Source of the DNA: Candidatus Venteria ishoeyi
GTDB lineage: Bacteria > Pseudomonadota > Gammaproteobacteria > Beggiatoales > Beggiatoaceae
Length of the DNA: 64,000 bases
Reading direction: 5' to 3'
Assembly: GCF_030378065.1 (NCBI RefSeq)
Contig: NZ_JAUCGJ010000014.1
Span: 23,708-87,707 of the forward strand
The notes under the pieces were generated by a model, which saw nothing but the letters and a program-made list of their open reading frames with translations, had not been told where the DNA came from and searched no databases. Of this stretch, positions 44,314 to 53,437 are shown piece after piece; the first letter of the stretch is position 1; each line of letters opens with the position of its first letter. The translations under genes and the position numbers were made by a program.

Positions 44314-44756
44314 TTTTCAAAATTGAAAATCAGCGATCTGCGTGTTACACTTTTTTGCGCGCTGATTGTAATAATATCAGAAGGGCCGTTAGCTCAATTG
44401 GTAGAGCAGTGGACTCTTAATCCATTGGTTATAGGTTCAATTCCTATACGGCCCACCAATTAAATCAATTACTTACATTTTTAATACAGTAAAAATATAG
44501 CACATTTGTAGCAGATATTGAGCTATCATCAGGTTTGGTAGGTGTGTGCTGCAAGTAAAAAAGAAAGCCTTCCCTTACTTAATATCAATATAGAGGAAAA
44601 TGGTCTTGGATATTGGGTGATATTGGAATATACGGAAGAACTTCCGCATATTGCCTAAGGGATATACGGAAAAATTGCTCGCATATTGGGGTATATTGGA
44701 ATAGGCGGCGATATGTCCGGCTATAAACAAGTTAGATAGCATAGGAGAAATTTATA
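44314..44756. other. tRNA-Lys and upstream end of the cassette array
   Basis: This 443-base region holds tRNA-Lys (44383-44458). After it come two similar 25-bp stretches starting at 44611 and 44684 (TATTGGG...GGAATA), 73 bases apart, then the GTTAGAT core site at 44731-44737 that ends the pre-cassette region. No gene was seen. Confidence 0.55.
44383..44458 (+). tRNA. tRNA-Lys (anticodon CTT)
   Basis: The 76-base sequence folds as a cloverleaf: acceptor GGGCCGT/ACGGCCC, anticodon stem GTGGA/TCCAT with loop CTCTTAA placing CTT at the anticodon, T-arm with GGTTCAATTCC, and an encoded CCA end. Confidence 0.95.
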
Positions 44757-45398
44757 ATGGCAGATTTTGGTAAGTGGGTTATTAATGCTTTTAATGAGCT
44801 AACACCAAATATTAATGGTATTTATAATGATGCCAAATTAGACAATATCAGTGATTGGCGCATGAAACAGCAGGCAATGGTAACTGGAACTGGCGCAGCA
44901 GCAATGGCTATCCCAGGTGCTCATTTAGCAGCATTAGCAGCAGATGTTGCTTTCCTGATGAACAGAATGGCCGTTTGTAGTTATGGTATAGGTGCAATAT
45001 ATGGACATGATAGATTTTCTAAAAATATACTAGAAAATGAAGACTTTGCAAATGTTCTTGCATACTGGGCTGGTGATGAAGAAATTACAACAATGGTTGG
45101 AAGCAAAACGGCAGCGGATATAGCCCTTAAAGTAGGCGGAAAAGCAGGAATAAAAATTATAGGAAAAACCATAGCTAAATCAGGAGCTATACTAATTGGA
45201 AAAAAACTTGGTGGTAAAGTTGGAGCAAAAATTGGAGCAAAATTTGCGGGTAAACTAGCTGGTAAAGCTGCTGCTGGTATGGTTCCTTTCCTTGGTGCAG
45301 CTGTGGGCGGTGGTATTAATCTTTGGTTTATAACGGGAATCGCTGACTCTGCGGAAGCTTACTATAAATTTAAATGTGATGTTATTAGTAATTTATAA
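44757..45398 (+). CDS. EcsC-like protein (cassette 1)
   Basis: This 213-residue protein shares pattern with the EcsC family: TGTGAAAMAIPGAHLAALAADVAFLMNRMAVCSYGIGAIYGHD at about residues 41-83, with the family's alanine/glycine helix, and a late GAAVGGGINLWFITGIADSAEAYYKFK. Between these is a glycine/lysine-rich amphipathic stretch (residues 119-180, KLGGKVGAKIGAKFAGKLAGKAAAG), which may associate with membranes. A GGAGAA site precedes the ATG. The stop codon TAA runs into the following attC core. It is the first gene of the cassette array, and its own family role is unclear. Confidence 0.65.
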   Translation: MADFGKWVINAFNELTPNINGIYNDAKLDNISDWRMKQQAMVTGTGAAAMAIPGAHLAALAADVAFLMNRMAVCSYGIGAIYGHDRFSKNILENEDFANVLAYWAGDEEITTMVGSKTAADIALKVGGKAGIKIIGKTIAKSGAILIGKKLGGKVGAKIGAKFAGKLAGKAAAGMVPFLGAAVGGGINLWFITGIADSAEAYYKFKCDVISNL

Positions 45399-45450
45399 TC
45401 TAACTTAGTCTTGGAGCCGACCTAGCGGCGGCTCAAGAACGGTGTTAGAC
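45398..45450 (+). other. attC site 1
   Basis: ATCTAAC (RYYYAAC) at 45398-45404 and GTTAGAC (GTTRRRY) at 45444-45450 match the two core consensus sequences perfectly. CTTGGAGCCG and CGGCTCAAG form the inner stem with one bulged G, as in attC sites. It overlaps the stop of the EcsC-like gene by a base. Confidence 0.82.
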
Positions 45451-45483
45451 TAATTTTAACACTCACTACAAAGGATTAAAGAA

Positions 45484-46188
45484 ATGAAGGTTGTTTACAT
45501 AGTTTTATTTATTTTTTCGCAAGCAGTATTTGCATCTGATGATCAACTATATAGATATCTAGTTCAGAGTAATACGGGAAACTGTGTTGACACTTCTCTT
45601 AATACCCGACTTCAAGTATCAAATGTAGAAAAAGTATTTATGCGAGAACAACAAACTTGCAGTAGAAAACATGATTTTATAACAGGAAAGCTTGAATTAA
45701 TATGTGATCCACATGGAAATCCAGTGCATTTTATATATATGAAAAATATAGACTTATGCCTACATGGAGCTAGTTCTATTACTGGGCAAGAAAATACTCA
45801 GCCTGAAGAGAGGAATGAGTCTATTACCCCAGAATATGAAGAAGCCGTTGCCAAACAGGGAGAAGTTTTTGAACAAATGTTTCCTGGTGTAACACGCGAA
45901 ATGATCGTTAAAAAAGCAGAGCAAGGTGATACTGAAGCAGAAGTTTTGTTAGGCGTTTCATATATGCGTGGATGGTTCGGTTCCGTTAATTATGATAAAG
46001 CCCATGAATATTATTTAAGAGCTGCAAAAAAAGGCCATCCCAAAGCTCAGGTTAATTTGGCAATTATGTATGGAGCTGGTATTGGTGTTACACAGAATGA
46101 AACCATTGCAAGAGATTGGGTACTAAAGGCAGCAGCACAAGGCTATCCTGAAGCTATTGAAATTTGCAAAGAAACTGGGGGTTGTTGA
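45484..46188 (+). CDS. Sel1-repeat exported protein (cassette 2)
   Basis: This 234-residue protein has a signal peptide (residues 1-18, VFA-SD). The first part (about 20-100) has cysteines (GNCVDTS, QTCSRK, ICDPHGN, DLCLHGA) and no clear family. The last part (about 150-225) has two Sel1/TPR-like repeats (AEVLLGVSYMRGWFGSVNYDKAHEYYLRAAKKGHPKAQVNLAIMYGAG). Sel1 repeats bind proteins, and in Legionella and Helicobacter some are secreted effectors. No further assignment is possible. It lies between attC 1 and attC 2 in the cassette array. Confidence 0.7.
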   Translation: MKVVYIVLFIFSQAVFASDDQLYRYLVQSNTGNCVDTSLNTRLQVSNVEKVFMREQQTCSRKHDFITGKLELICDPHGNPVHFIYMKNIDLCLHGASSITGQENTQPEERNESITPEYEEAVAKQGEVFEQMFPGVTREMIVKKAEQGDTEAEVLLGVSYMRGWFGSVNYDKAHEYYLRAAKKGHPKAQVNLAIMYGAGIGVTQNETIARDWVLKAAAQGYPEAIEICKETGGC

Positions 46189-46198
46189 TAACCCACGT

Positions 46199-46266
46199 AT
46201 CTAACTTAGCCATGCACCCGACCGCTTCCGCTATGCTCCAGCGTCGGGTGATGGCAAGCGTTATGT
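46199..46266 (+). other. attC site 2
   Basis: ATCTAAC at 46199-46205 is followed by GCCATGCACCCGAC, which pairs with GTCGGGTGATGGC with one extra base. The site ends GTTATGT (46260-46266), one base off GTTRRRY. The pattern of stems and the bulged base are typical. Confidence 0.78.
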
Positions 46267-46277
46267 AATTTTGGAGT

Positions 46278-46526
46278 ATGTTTAGGTCGATAGGGGTGAT
46301 AGGTGAGGGGTTGACAACCCCTATGGCGATTGTTATCTCTGTAGCCCTTTTGTTGATTTTGTTGCGTTACGTAAGTATTAGATTGATTCCTTCGGATCAC
46401 GACAACATTAAGGAGGTGTCTATGGTAAAAACATTGAAAGCTCGTACTCGTATTTTTTTAAGTTCAGTAGTAGAAAATATATGGGCTACTGGGGTCGGGG
46501 TCGTTGCAGGACACCTATCTACCTAA
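46278..46526 (+). CDS. Small membrane protein (cassette 3)
   Basis: The reading frame gives 82 residues from the ATG at 46278 (TTGGAG 3-8 bases upstream), with a hydrophobic stretch at about 15-32 and a polar second half. A second in-frame ATG at 46422 lies 6 bases after a perfect AAGGAGGTG, giving a 34-residue product (MVKTLKARTRIFLSS...). Either or both may be made. No family recognised. The third attC, at 46538, is truncated. Confidence 0.45.
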   Translation: MFRSIGVIGEGLTTPMAIVISVALLLILLRYVSIRLIPSDHDNIKEVSMVKTLKARTRIFLSSVVENIWATGVGVVAGHLST

Positions 46527-46537
46527 GCGTATTCATC

Positions 46538-46560
46538 ACATAACTTTGTGCTCCAGCGGA
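46538..46560 (+). other. Half attC site (5' arm)
   Basis: ACATAAC, close to RYYYAAC, is followed by TTTGTGCTCCAGCGGA, which looks like the 5' half of an attC stem. The complementary 3' half is absent; A-rich DNA upstream of the transposase gene replaces it. It suggests the array was cut short here. Confidence 0.45.
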
Positions 46561-46649
46561 AAAAAAATCAAGACACCCAACAAAATTTTGAAAAAAATAC
46601 CATTCCTGTTATCCTGTCCTAAAACCTGAATCCACAGAGGGATAAAGCC

Positions 46650-47675
46650 ATGCCCACACCCCGCAAAGAACAAGTCAGCAAATATAGTAATGGACACTAT
46701 CACTTAACAAGTCGTGCTGTACGCCGTGCCTTTTTGTGTGGCTTTGATTCACAAAGTGGCTGCAATTATGAGCATAGACGGCAATGGATACTGGACAGGC
46801 TGGAAGTGCTTGCCAAGCAGTTTTCAGTTGAGGTTTGTGCTTATGCCATTATGAGTAACCATTATCATCTGGTGCTGCATGTAGATTATGAACAGAGTTT
46901 GACCTGGGATGCTGAGGAAGTGGTAAAGCGTTGGTGTACCTTGTTTCCACCGCAGGCTTTGAAAGACTCTGATGATAAGCAAATTGATGTTGAAGTGGTT
47001 GATGCTTATTTTGCACGTCTGGCAGCCGATGAAGAAAAAGTAACTTTATGGCGTGAGCGTCTGGCAGATTTAAGCTGGTTTATGCGTTGCTTGAATGAAC
47101 CCATTGCGCGGCAGGCGAATAAGGAAGATAAGTGTACCGGGCGGTTTTGGGAAGGGCGTTTTAAGTCTCAGGCTTTGCTCGATGATGCCGCTTTAATTAG
47201 CTGCATGGCGTATGTTGACCTCAACCCGGTACGAGCCGCGATTGCACAAACCCCGGAAGATTCTGAATTTACTTCTTTTGCAGCACGAGTGGAGACGCAA
47301 AAAAGCTCAGCCTCAAAACCAGAACCCCAAACCCAATGGTTGTTGCCTTTTGCTGAAACTAAAAAGACCGGAAAACCACAAGCCATACAGAATGCGCATG
47401 TTTGCCTGCCCATCAGCCAGGAAGAATACTTTGAACTAGTGGACTGGACTGGGCGTTGTATTCGTGATGGTAAACGTGGTGCTATTCCTGCACATATTCA
47501 GCCCATTCTGCAACGTTTAGAAATTAAGCAAGATAACTGGATAGATGGCATACAGCATTATGGCAATCATTTTTATAAGGTTGTTGGCATTATGCAGCAT
47601 TTGCTGGAAGAAACTGAACGGCAGGGGCGAAAATGGTTTAAGGGTCAAAGTGCTGCCCGGTTGTTATACCAATAG
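46650..47675 (+). CDS. REP-associated-type tyrosine transposase (IS200-like Y1 family)
   Basis: The protein has 341 residues. The catalytic pattern is SNGHYHLTSRAV (about 13-24), AYAIMSNHYHLVLHVD (about 64-79) with His71/His73 as the metal-binding HUH motif, and later GRFWEGRFKSQALLDDAALISCMAYVDLNPVRAAI. A nucleophile Tyr is expected after this. Such proteins process single-stranded REP hairpins. The long C-terminal part beyond residue 220 is common in this group. It marks the end of the cassette region and is followed by palindromic DNA. Confidence 0.85.
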   Translation: MPTPRKEQVSKYSNGHYHLTSRAVRRAFLCGFDSQSGCNYEHRRQWILDRLEVLAKQFSVEVCAYAIMSNHYHLVLHVDYEQSLTWDAEEVVKRWCTLFPPQALKDSDDKQIDVEVVDAYFARLAADEEKVTLWRERLADLSWFMRCLNEPIARQANKEDKCTGRFWEGRFKSQALLDDAALISCMAYVDLNPVRAAIAQTPEDSEFTSFAARVETQKSSASKPEPQTQWLLPFAETKKTGKPQAIQNAHVCLPISQEEYFELVDWTGRCIRDGKRGAIPAHIQPILQRLEIKQDNWIDGIQHYGNHFYKVVGIMQHLLEETERQGRKWFKGQSAARLLYQ

Positions 47676-48393
47676 CTGATATTTCCATTTTTCATTAAGT
47701 CATATTGATGGCATAAAATCAAATTTACAGACATCCATGTTTTTGATTGGTTCAAAACATGGGGGGCTTCAAATTTCTTGCCAAATTTCTTGGGTTTAAC
47801 TGTGGATAATGAGAAGTTACAGTTTTTCAACCTCGAAACTTTAGTAAGGAAAAATATAATACAGAAAATTTAAGAGGCAAGAGATAGTACTTTTGGGTAT
47901 ATCAAACCCTCTCGCTGAACAAAAAATTTAGGAATAAACTCATGTCACGACTTTGAAGGTTCAGCAGCAAAACCCTATAAAATCGGGCGTTCCATAGACC
48001 TGACAGGTTTTTAAAAACCTGTCAGGTCTTTGCTCCGGCAGTTCCATTCGAAGCTAACCTTCAAAGTCATGTATGTGGAAAAGGGGGGCGCTGATGATGT
48101 ATTGGGCTATGTTTGAACTGGCTCAACCTTATCAACAAAGAGGCTTGGCTCAAAGACATGCAAGCCATCGTCGCGCAAGCTGCCTTCACTTTTGCCAAAC
48201 TGGGCAAACCCGAATGAGCCGTATTAGTTTTAGAGCAAAGATGGGTCAGGAATCTGTCAGACTCCTAATACCGTAGGACTGCCAGTCCTGAAATTATTAT
48301 TTATTTTTACCGGTTACTGTACTAGAATCAAAGCTCCGGGAAAGCCCTCAGAAGCATTTCCCGGAATAAGAATAACTCGGTTAATTGAGTTTT
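47676..48393. other. Intergenic region with palindromes, no intact gene
   Basis: These 718 bases separate the transposase from nuoN. They contain an inverted-repeat element (47941-48071), a short coding remnant (48106-48218 plus strand, reading NLINKEAWLKDMQAIVAQ and ending LGKPE) that has no start, and a weak hairpin (48336-48364: CCGGGAAA/TTTCCCGG) that may end nuo transcription on the minus strand. Confidence 0.5.
47941..48071. repeat. 131-bp inverted-repeat element with 32-bp central palindrome
   Basis: The outer ends pair, CATG...ACTTTGAAGGTT (47941-47961) with AACCTTCAAAGTCATG (48056-48071), with five extra bases in the left end. Near the centre lies a perfect 32-bp palindrome, GACCTGACAGGTTTTT and its complement (47997-48028). 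It looks like a transposition-derived palindromic unit, near the RAYT-like transposase gene. Only one copy is in the window. Confidence 0.6.
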
Positions 48394-49830
48394 TTAACTG
48401 ATGCTCTGTATACAAACCTGCAATAAAGGCTGTGGCAAAATACCTAAGGCCAGAATTGCCAAACCATTAACGCTGACCGCCAGATGCATATCGGTATTGA
48501 CTTGCAGTGGTGCAGTATCGCTGGGTTCTTCAAAGTACATCAGACGCACAATGCGCAGATAATAGAATGCACCGATAACCGAGAAAATAACGGCTAATAC
48601 GGCTAGCCAGATAAAGCCATGCGCCACAACCTGACTCAATACTGCCCATTTCGCCCAGAAACCCAGAAATGGTGGAATACCGGCCATGGATAACATAATA
48701 ACCATCATGATAAAGGCGTACCAGGGGCTGCGGGTATTTAAGCCTTTTAAGTCATCCAGGTTTTCTGCATCAAATCCGGCGCGACTCAGCAGTAACAGCA
48801 TGGCAAAACCGCCCATGCTCATCAAGGCGTAAACGATAGTGTAAAACATTGCGGCGGAGTAGCCATCAGGTTTTGCCACCAACAAACCCAGCATCAAAAA
48901 GCCCATATGCGAAATCGTGGAATAGGCCAGCATACGTTTGATGTTGGTCTGGGCAATCGCTACGATATTACCCAGGGCAATGGATAAGACTGCCAGGATA
49001 ATCAACATATTCTGCCAGTCATGATGCAGATCCGGCAATGCTTCACTGAGGATGCGCATAACCATGGCAAATGCAGCCAATTTAGGTGCACTGCCAATGA
49101 ATAGGGTTATCGCTGTAGGCGCACCCTGATAAACATCGGGCAACCACATGTGAAAAGGCACGGCACCGAGTTTGAAGGCAAGACCTGCGATGATAAAGAC
49201 CAGAGCAAAACTTAGCAGTTGTGGCTCAATTTGCCCCGTAGCAATCGCTTTGGCAATTTCAGACAGTTCCAGCGTGCCGGTCAGACCATATAAGATGGAC
49301 ATGCCGTAGAGCAAAATACCGGAAGCGAGTGCGCCCAGCACAAAATATTTCATGGCGGCTTCACTGGCCTGACTGGAGTCGCGTTGAATCGCAACCAGTG
49401 CATACAGTGATAAGGAAAGCAGTTCCAAACCTAAATACAGCGTCAGCAGATGGTGTGCTGAAATCATCACCATCATGCCGAGGGTTGCCATCAGCACCAG
49501 CACAAAATATTCACCACAGAATAACTTATGATTATGCAGATAAGCGCGGGAATAGAGCAGTACGGCGAATACGATCAAATATACAAAGCTTTTCAGCACA
49601 ACGCTCATGGCATCACTGATAAATAAATCACTCATCAGTAACGTGCTGCTTTCAGGCTGTATACCCAAGGTGAGGATTGCCGCCCCCACCAGCGTGCCTT
49701 GTGATAACTGATAAGTTAAATCACGCAGGCGCTCAGGTAAGTAAGCATCAACAATCAAGATGATACATGCCATGGAAAGTACAAAAATTTCCGGCAGCAT
49801 CAGTGACAAATCAGTGACGGTAAAGTTCAT
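48394..49830 (-). CDS. nuoN: NADH-quinone oxidoreductase subunit N
   Basis: The protein has 478 residues with about 14 membrane segments. It carries the antiporter-like motifs (YLGLELLSLSLYALVAIQRDSSQASEAAMKYFVLGALASGILLYG, KLGAVPFHMWLPDVYQGAP, IKRMLAYSTISHMGFLMLGL), which include Glu and Lys residues needed for proton pumping. It is one of the proton-pumping membrane subunits of complex I and the last gene of the nuo operon. It follows nuoM by 15 bases. Confidence 0.96.
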   Translation of the reverse strand: MNFTVTDLSLMLPEIFVLSMACIILIVDAYLPERLRDLTYQLSQGTLVGAAILTLGIQPESSTLLMSDLFISDAMSVVLKSFVYLIVFAVLLYSRAYLHNHKLFCGEYFVLVLMATLGMMVMISAHHLLTLYLGLELLSLSLYALVAIQRDSSQASEAAMKYFVLGALASGILLYGMSILYGLTGTLELSEIAKAIATGQIEPQLLSFALVFIIAGLAFKLGAVPFHMWLPDVYQGAPTAITLFIGSAPKLAAFAMVMRILSEALPDLHHDWQNMLIILAVLSIALGNIVAIAQTNIKRMLAYSTISHMGFLMLGLLVAKPDGYSAAMFYTIVYALMSMGGFAMLLLLSRAGFDAENLDDLKGLNTRSPWYAFIMMVIMLSMAGIPPFLGFWAKWAVLSQVVAHGFIWLAVLAVIFSVIGAFYYLRIVRLMYFEEPSDTAPLQVNTDMHLAVSVNGLAILALGILPQPLLQVCIQSIS

Positions 49831-49845
49831 TATACTTCCTTGAAA

Positions 49846-51384
49846 TCAACGCGCGCTTTGTATCGCTTGGTGAACATGATCCAATAAATTAGCAACTGTG
49901 ACATGCATCACATCTAACAATGGTTCGGGCCAGATGCCAAAAAACAGCACCATCACCGCCAGGGTGGAAAGGATAAAAGTTTCACGACCATTAATATCCG
50001 ATAACTTGCCTACCGTTTCCATTTTATCTTCGGCAATTGAGCCATACAGCACACGCTTAACCATCCACAGGCTATAAGCTGCACCAATAATCAGCGTGGT
50101 GGCAGCCAGGAAAGCGATCCAGAAACCCGCTTCAAAACTACCCAGTATGACCAGAAATTCACCGACAAAACCAGAAGTGCCGGGTAAACCGGAGTTTGCC
50201 ATGGCAAATAACACCACAAACATCGCAAACAAAGGCATGGTATTGGCGACACCGCCATAGTCATAAATTTGGCGACTGTGTACGCGGTCATACAGCACGC
50301 CTACACAGAGGAATAGAGCGCCGGAGATGAAACCATGTGAAATCATCTGCACAATTGCGCCTTCCATGCCCAATACGGAACCATTGCCAATTTGGCCGGT
50401 TTTATCATAAATCAGAAAGGCGATAAAAAAGCCTAAGGTGACAAAACCCATATGTGCAATGGAAGAATAGGCAATCAGCTTCTTCATGTCTTTTTGTGAC
50501 AGTGCGACAAAACCAATATAAACCACGGCAATCAGTGATAACACCACCATCATCCAGGCCAGTTGATGACTAGCTAAGGGCGTAATCGGCAGACTGAAGC
50601 GTAAGAAACCGTAAGCACCCATTTTTAGCATGATTGCTGCTAACACCACAGAGCCACCTGTAGGGGCTTCAACGTGCGCATCAGGCAACCAGGTGTGTAC
50701 CGGCCACATGGGTACTTTAACCGCGAAGGCGACCAGAAATGCCAGGAAAATCAGGGTTTGCGCAGTCATGCCCATTTGCAGTTGATGGAAATCCAAAATA
50801 CCAAAACTACCTGATTGGTTATACATGTATAACAGGGCAATCAGCATCAACACGGAACCGAGCAGGGTATATAAAAAGAATTTAATCGCTGCGTATACGC
50901 GATTAGGGCCGCCCCATACCCCGATAATAATAAACATCGGTACCAGCATGGCTTCCCAGAGCACGTAAAACAACATGGCATCCAGTGCGGCAAACACGCC
51001 GTTCATTAAACCGGTCATAATCAGGAAGGCCGCCATATACTGCGCGGGTTTTTTCTGAATGACTTCCCAGCCCGCCAACACGACTAAGACGTTGATAAAG
51101 CTGGTCAGAATAATCAGCGGCATGGAAATACCATCCACGCCCAAGTGATAATAAGTATTCAGCGCGGCAATCCAGTTGTGTTTTTCAACAAACTGCATGG
51201 CTGCGGTGCTTGAATCAAAACCGCTATATAAAAACAGGGACAGCAGAAAAGTAATCACAGCAACAAACAGTGCAACCGGGCGCACTGTCGCCATATCCTT
51301 GTTCTTACCCTGTAACAATACCCAGGCACCACCGACAATGGGTAACCAAATCAGTAAACTTAATAAAGGTAATTCAGCAAACAT
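49846..51384 (-). CDS. nuoM: NADH-quinone oxidoreductase subunit M
   Basis: The protein has 512 residues and 14 predicted membrane segments. Motifs include VLWEAMLVPMFIIIGVWGG with the essential Glu, KVPMWPVHTWLPDAHVEAPTGGSVVLAAIMLKMGAYGF and MKKLIAYSSIAHMGFVTLGFF. It is a proton-pumping antiporter-like subunit of complex I in the inner membrane. It lies between nuoL and nuoN in the usual order. Confidence 0.97.
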   Translation of the reverse strand: MFAELPLLSLLIWLPIVGGAWVLLQGKNKDMATVRPVALFVAVITFLLSLFLYSGFDSSTAAMQFVEKHNWIAALNTYYHLGVDGISMPLIILTSFINVLVVLAGWEVIQKKPAQYMAAFLIMTGLMNGVFAALDAMLFYVLWEAMLVPMFIIIGVWGGPNRVYAAIKFFLYTLLGSVLMLIALLYMYNQSGSFGILDFHQLQMGMTAQTLIFLAFLVAFAVKVPMWPVHTWLPDAHVEAPTGGSVVLAAIMLKMGAYGFLRFSLPITPLASHQLAWMMVVLSLIAVVYIGFVALSQKDMKKLIAYSSIAHMGFVTLGFFIAFLIYDKTGQIGNGSVLGMEGAIVQMISHGFISGALFLCVGVLYDRVHSRQIYDYGGVANTMPLFAMFVVLFAMANSGLPGTSGFVGEFLVILGSFEAGFWIAFLAATTLIIGAAYSLWMVKRVLYGSIAEDKMETVGKLSDINGRETFILSTLAVMVLFFGIWPEPLLDVMHVTVANLLDHVHQAIQSAR

Positions 51385-51438
51385 TCTTTTCCCTTGCTCA
51401 TAATTTTTTACTTAAAGTAAAAAATTAAAACGATCCCA

Positions 51439-53436
51439 TTAAAAATGGACGAACCAACCTAATAATAATAATAAACCAATAATCATGGCAAATGCGTATT
51501 GGTATAACAGTCCAGTTTGCAATTGACGCAATATGCCAGAGATACGGTTGACTAAATGTGCCGAACCATTCACAAAAAAGCCATCAATAATTGTTTTGTC
51601 GCCTATTGAGGAGAACAGATTACCCGTTTGGCGTGCACCGCCTGCAAAGAACCAGTCATTAAAGCGGTCAAAACCATATTTATCCATCAGAATACGGTGC
51701 AGCATAGAGAAACGATGCTGGATACGCGCGGGTATGTCGGTCCATTTCATGTACAGCATATAAGCGGTGAACACCCCAGCCGCAGCCAGATAAACCGGCG
51801 GCTGCATTAAGCCGTGTAAGACAAAACCCAGGATGCCATGATAATCAGTAAAGACCTGATGTTCTTTGGCAATATAAATGGCATCGCCGAAGAAGTTGCC
51901 ATACAGCAGGGCTTGTAATGCAATAACACCCACTAATACTGAAGGGATTGCCAATAGGATTAAAGGCAAGGTGACAACCTTAGGGGGTTCATGTAAATGT
52001 GAACGGGTATGTTCATCCATACGCTCTTGACCGTGGAAGGTCAAAAAGAACATACGGAAAGAATATAAAGCAGTGATGAATACACCAATCACCACGGAAT
52101 AATAAGCAAACATGGCACCAGGACGGTCTGCTTCATAGGCAAAATGCACCGCTTCAATGATGGCATCTTTGGAGAAGAAGCCTGAAAACCCAGGGAAGCC
52201 GATAAGTGCCAAAGAACCAATTAAAGCTGTCCAGTAGGTAATGGGCAGGTATTTTTTCAGGCCACCCATTTTGCGCATATCCTGCTCATGGTGCATGGCG
52301 ATAATCACCGAACCTGCACCCAGGAATAACAATGCTTTGAAAAAGGCATGGGTCATTAAATGGAAGATTGCGGCGTTATACGCAGAAGCGCCTAAGGCCA
52401 CGGTCATATAACCTAATTGTGACAAGGTGGAATAAGCCACCACACGTTTAATATCATTTTGTACCAGACCCAGGAAACCCATAAACAAGGCAGTAATTGC
52501 ACCAATGACTAAGACAAAGCTCAGTGCCGTTGTGCTCAACTCATATAAGGGCGACATGCGCGCAACCATAAAGATACCCGCAGTCACCATGGTGGCGGCG
52601 TGAATCAAGGCAGAAATCGGGGTCGGGCCTTCCATAGAATCTGGCAGCCAGACATGCAGGGGGAATTGTGCGGACTTACCCATGGCACCGATAAATAACA
52701 GGATGCAGATAACCGTCATCAACGACCATTCAACGCCGGGAAAGACCTGTATGCTAATACCTGCCAGATTATTGGCATTGGCAAAAACATCCGCATAATT
52801 CAAGCTGTTGAAATACATCAATACCGCAGCAATACCGAGCAGAAAGCCGAAATCACCGACACGATTGACCAGAAATGCTTTTAGATTGGCATAGACGGCA
52901 GTTTCACGTTGAAACCAGAAGCCAATCAAAAGATAAGAAACCAGGCCAACCGCTTCCCAGCCAAAAAATAATTGCAGGAAGTTATTCGCCATCACCAGCA
53001 TCAGCATGGAGAAGGTAAACAGAGAAATATAACTGAAAAAACGCTGATAACTGTTTTTGCCTGCACCACCTGGGCCAGACCAGTTATGCTCATCGTCTGC
53101 CATGTAACCAATGGTATAAATATGCACCATCCAGGAAACGAAGGTAACCGTGACCATCATGATCGCGGTCAACGAATCAATCAGAAAACCGATTTCAAAA
53201 ATACTGTTACCGCTGCTAAGCCAGGTATATAAAGTTACTTCTTTTGCAGTACCGTCCGCAAAAGGTAATAAGCCATCTAGTACCACCTGCTTAAAGACAA
53301 CAAGTGACAGGATAAATGACAGACCGACCCCAGTAATGGTGATACGGTGTGCAACTTTGCGGGAAACTGAAAATAACCCGGCGAGAATAGCACCTGCTAA
53401 GGGTGCCAAAACAATGATTAGCGCAATGGATTCCAT
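51439..53436 (-). CDS. nuoL: NADH-quinone oxidoreductase subunit L
   Basis: The protein has 665 residues. Motifs include FFGWEAVGLVSYLLIGFWFQRETAVYANLKAFLVNRVGDFGFLLG, SAQFPLHVWLPDSMEGPTPISALIHAATMVTAGIFM and IKRVVAYSTLSQLGYMTVALG. The C-terminal region contains the long lateral helix (HRFSMLHRILMDKYGFDRFNDWFF). It is the distal proton-pumping subunit of complex I. It starts 1 base from nuoK. Confidence 0.97.
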   Translation of the reverse strand: MESIALIIVLAPLAGAILAGLFSVSRKVAHRITITGVGLSFILSLVVFKQVVLDGLLPFADGTAKEVTLYTWLSSGNSIFEIGFLIDSLTAIMMVTVTFVSWMVHIYTIGYMADDEHNWSGPGGAGKNSYQRFFSYISLFTFSMLMLVMANNFLQLFFGWEAVGLVSYLLIGFWFQRETAVYANLKAFLVNRVGDFGFLLGIAAVLMYFNSLNYADVFANANNLAGISIQVFPGVEWSLMTVICILLFIGAMGKSAQFPLHVWLPDSMEGPTPISALIHAATMVTAGIFMVARMSPLYELSTTALSFVLVIGAITALFMGFLGLVQNDIKRVVAYSTLSQLGYMTVALGASAYNAAIFHLMTHAFFKALLFLGAGSVIIAMHHEQDMRKMGGLKKYLPITYWTALIGSLALIGFPGFSGFFSKDAIIEAVHFAYEADRPGAMFAYYSVVIGVFITALYSFRMFFLTFHGQERMDEHTRSHLHEPPKVVTLPLILLAIPSVLVGVIALQALLYGNFFGDAIYIAKEHQVFTDYHGILGFVLHGLMQPPVYLAAAGVFTAYMLYMKWTDIPARIQHRFSMLHRILMDKYGFDRFNDWFFAGGARQTGNLFSSIGDKTIIDGFFVNGSAHLVNRISGILRQLQTGLLYQYAFAMIIGLLLLLGWFVHF

Positions 53437-53437
53437 G

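Larger units (their letters stand above)
44731..46560 (+). mobile_element. Integron-type cassette array without integrase in the window
   Basis: Three plus-strand genes (44757, 45484, 46278) are each followed by an attC-like site, the third truncated. The first is preceded by a GTTRRRY-type core (GTTAGAT, 44731-44737). The spacing from gene stop to site (0-11 bases) is that of gene cassettes. No intI gene lies in the window, so this is a cluster of attC sites lacking an integrase or the far end of a larger array. Confidence 0.65.

Noticed and set aside
44383-44458. tRNA-Lys as an attachment site of an integrated island
   Set aside because: No duplicated tRNA end and no tyrosine integrase were seen; the cassette array begins 270 bases further.
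48073-48276. A 67-residue plus-strand frame
   Set aside because: Its amino-acid pattern does not look like a protein, while another frame there reads as an old coding remnant.
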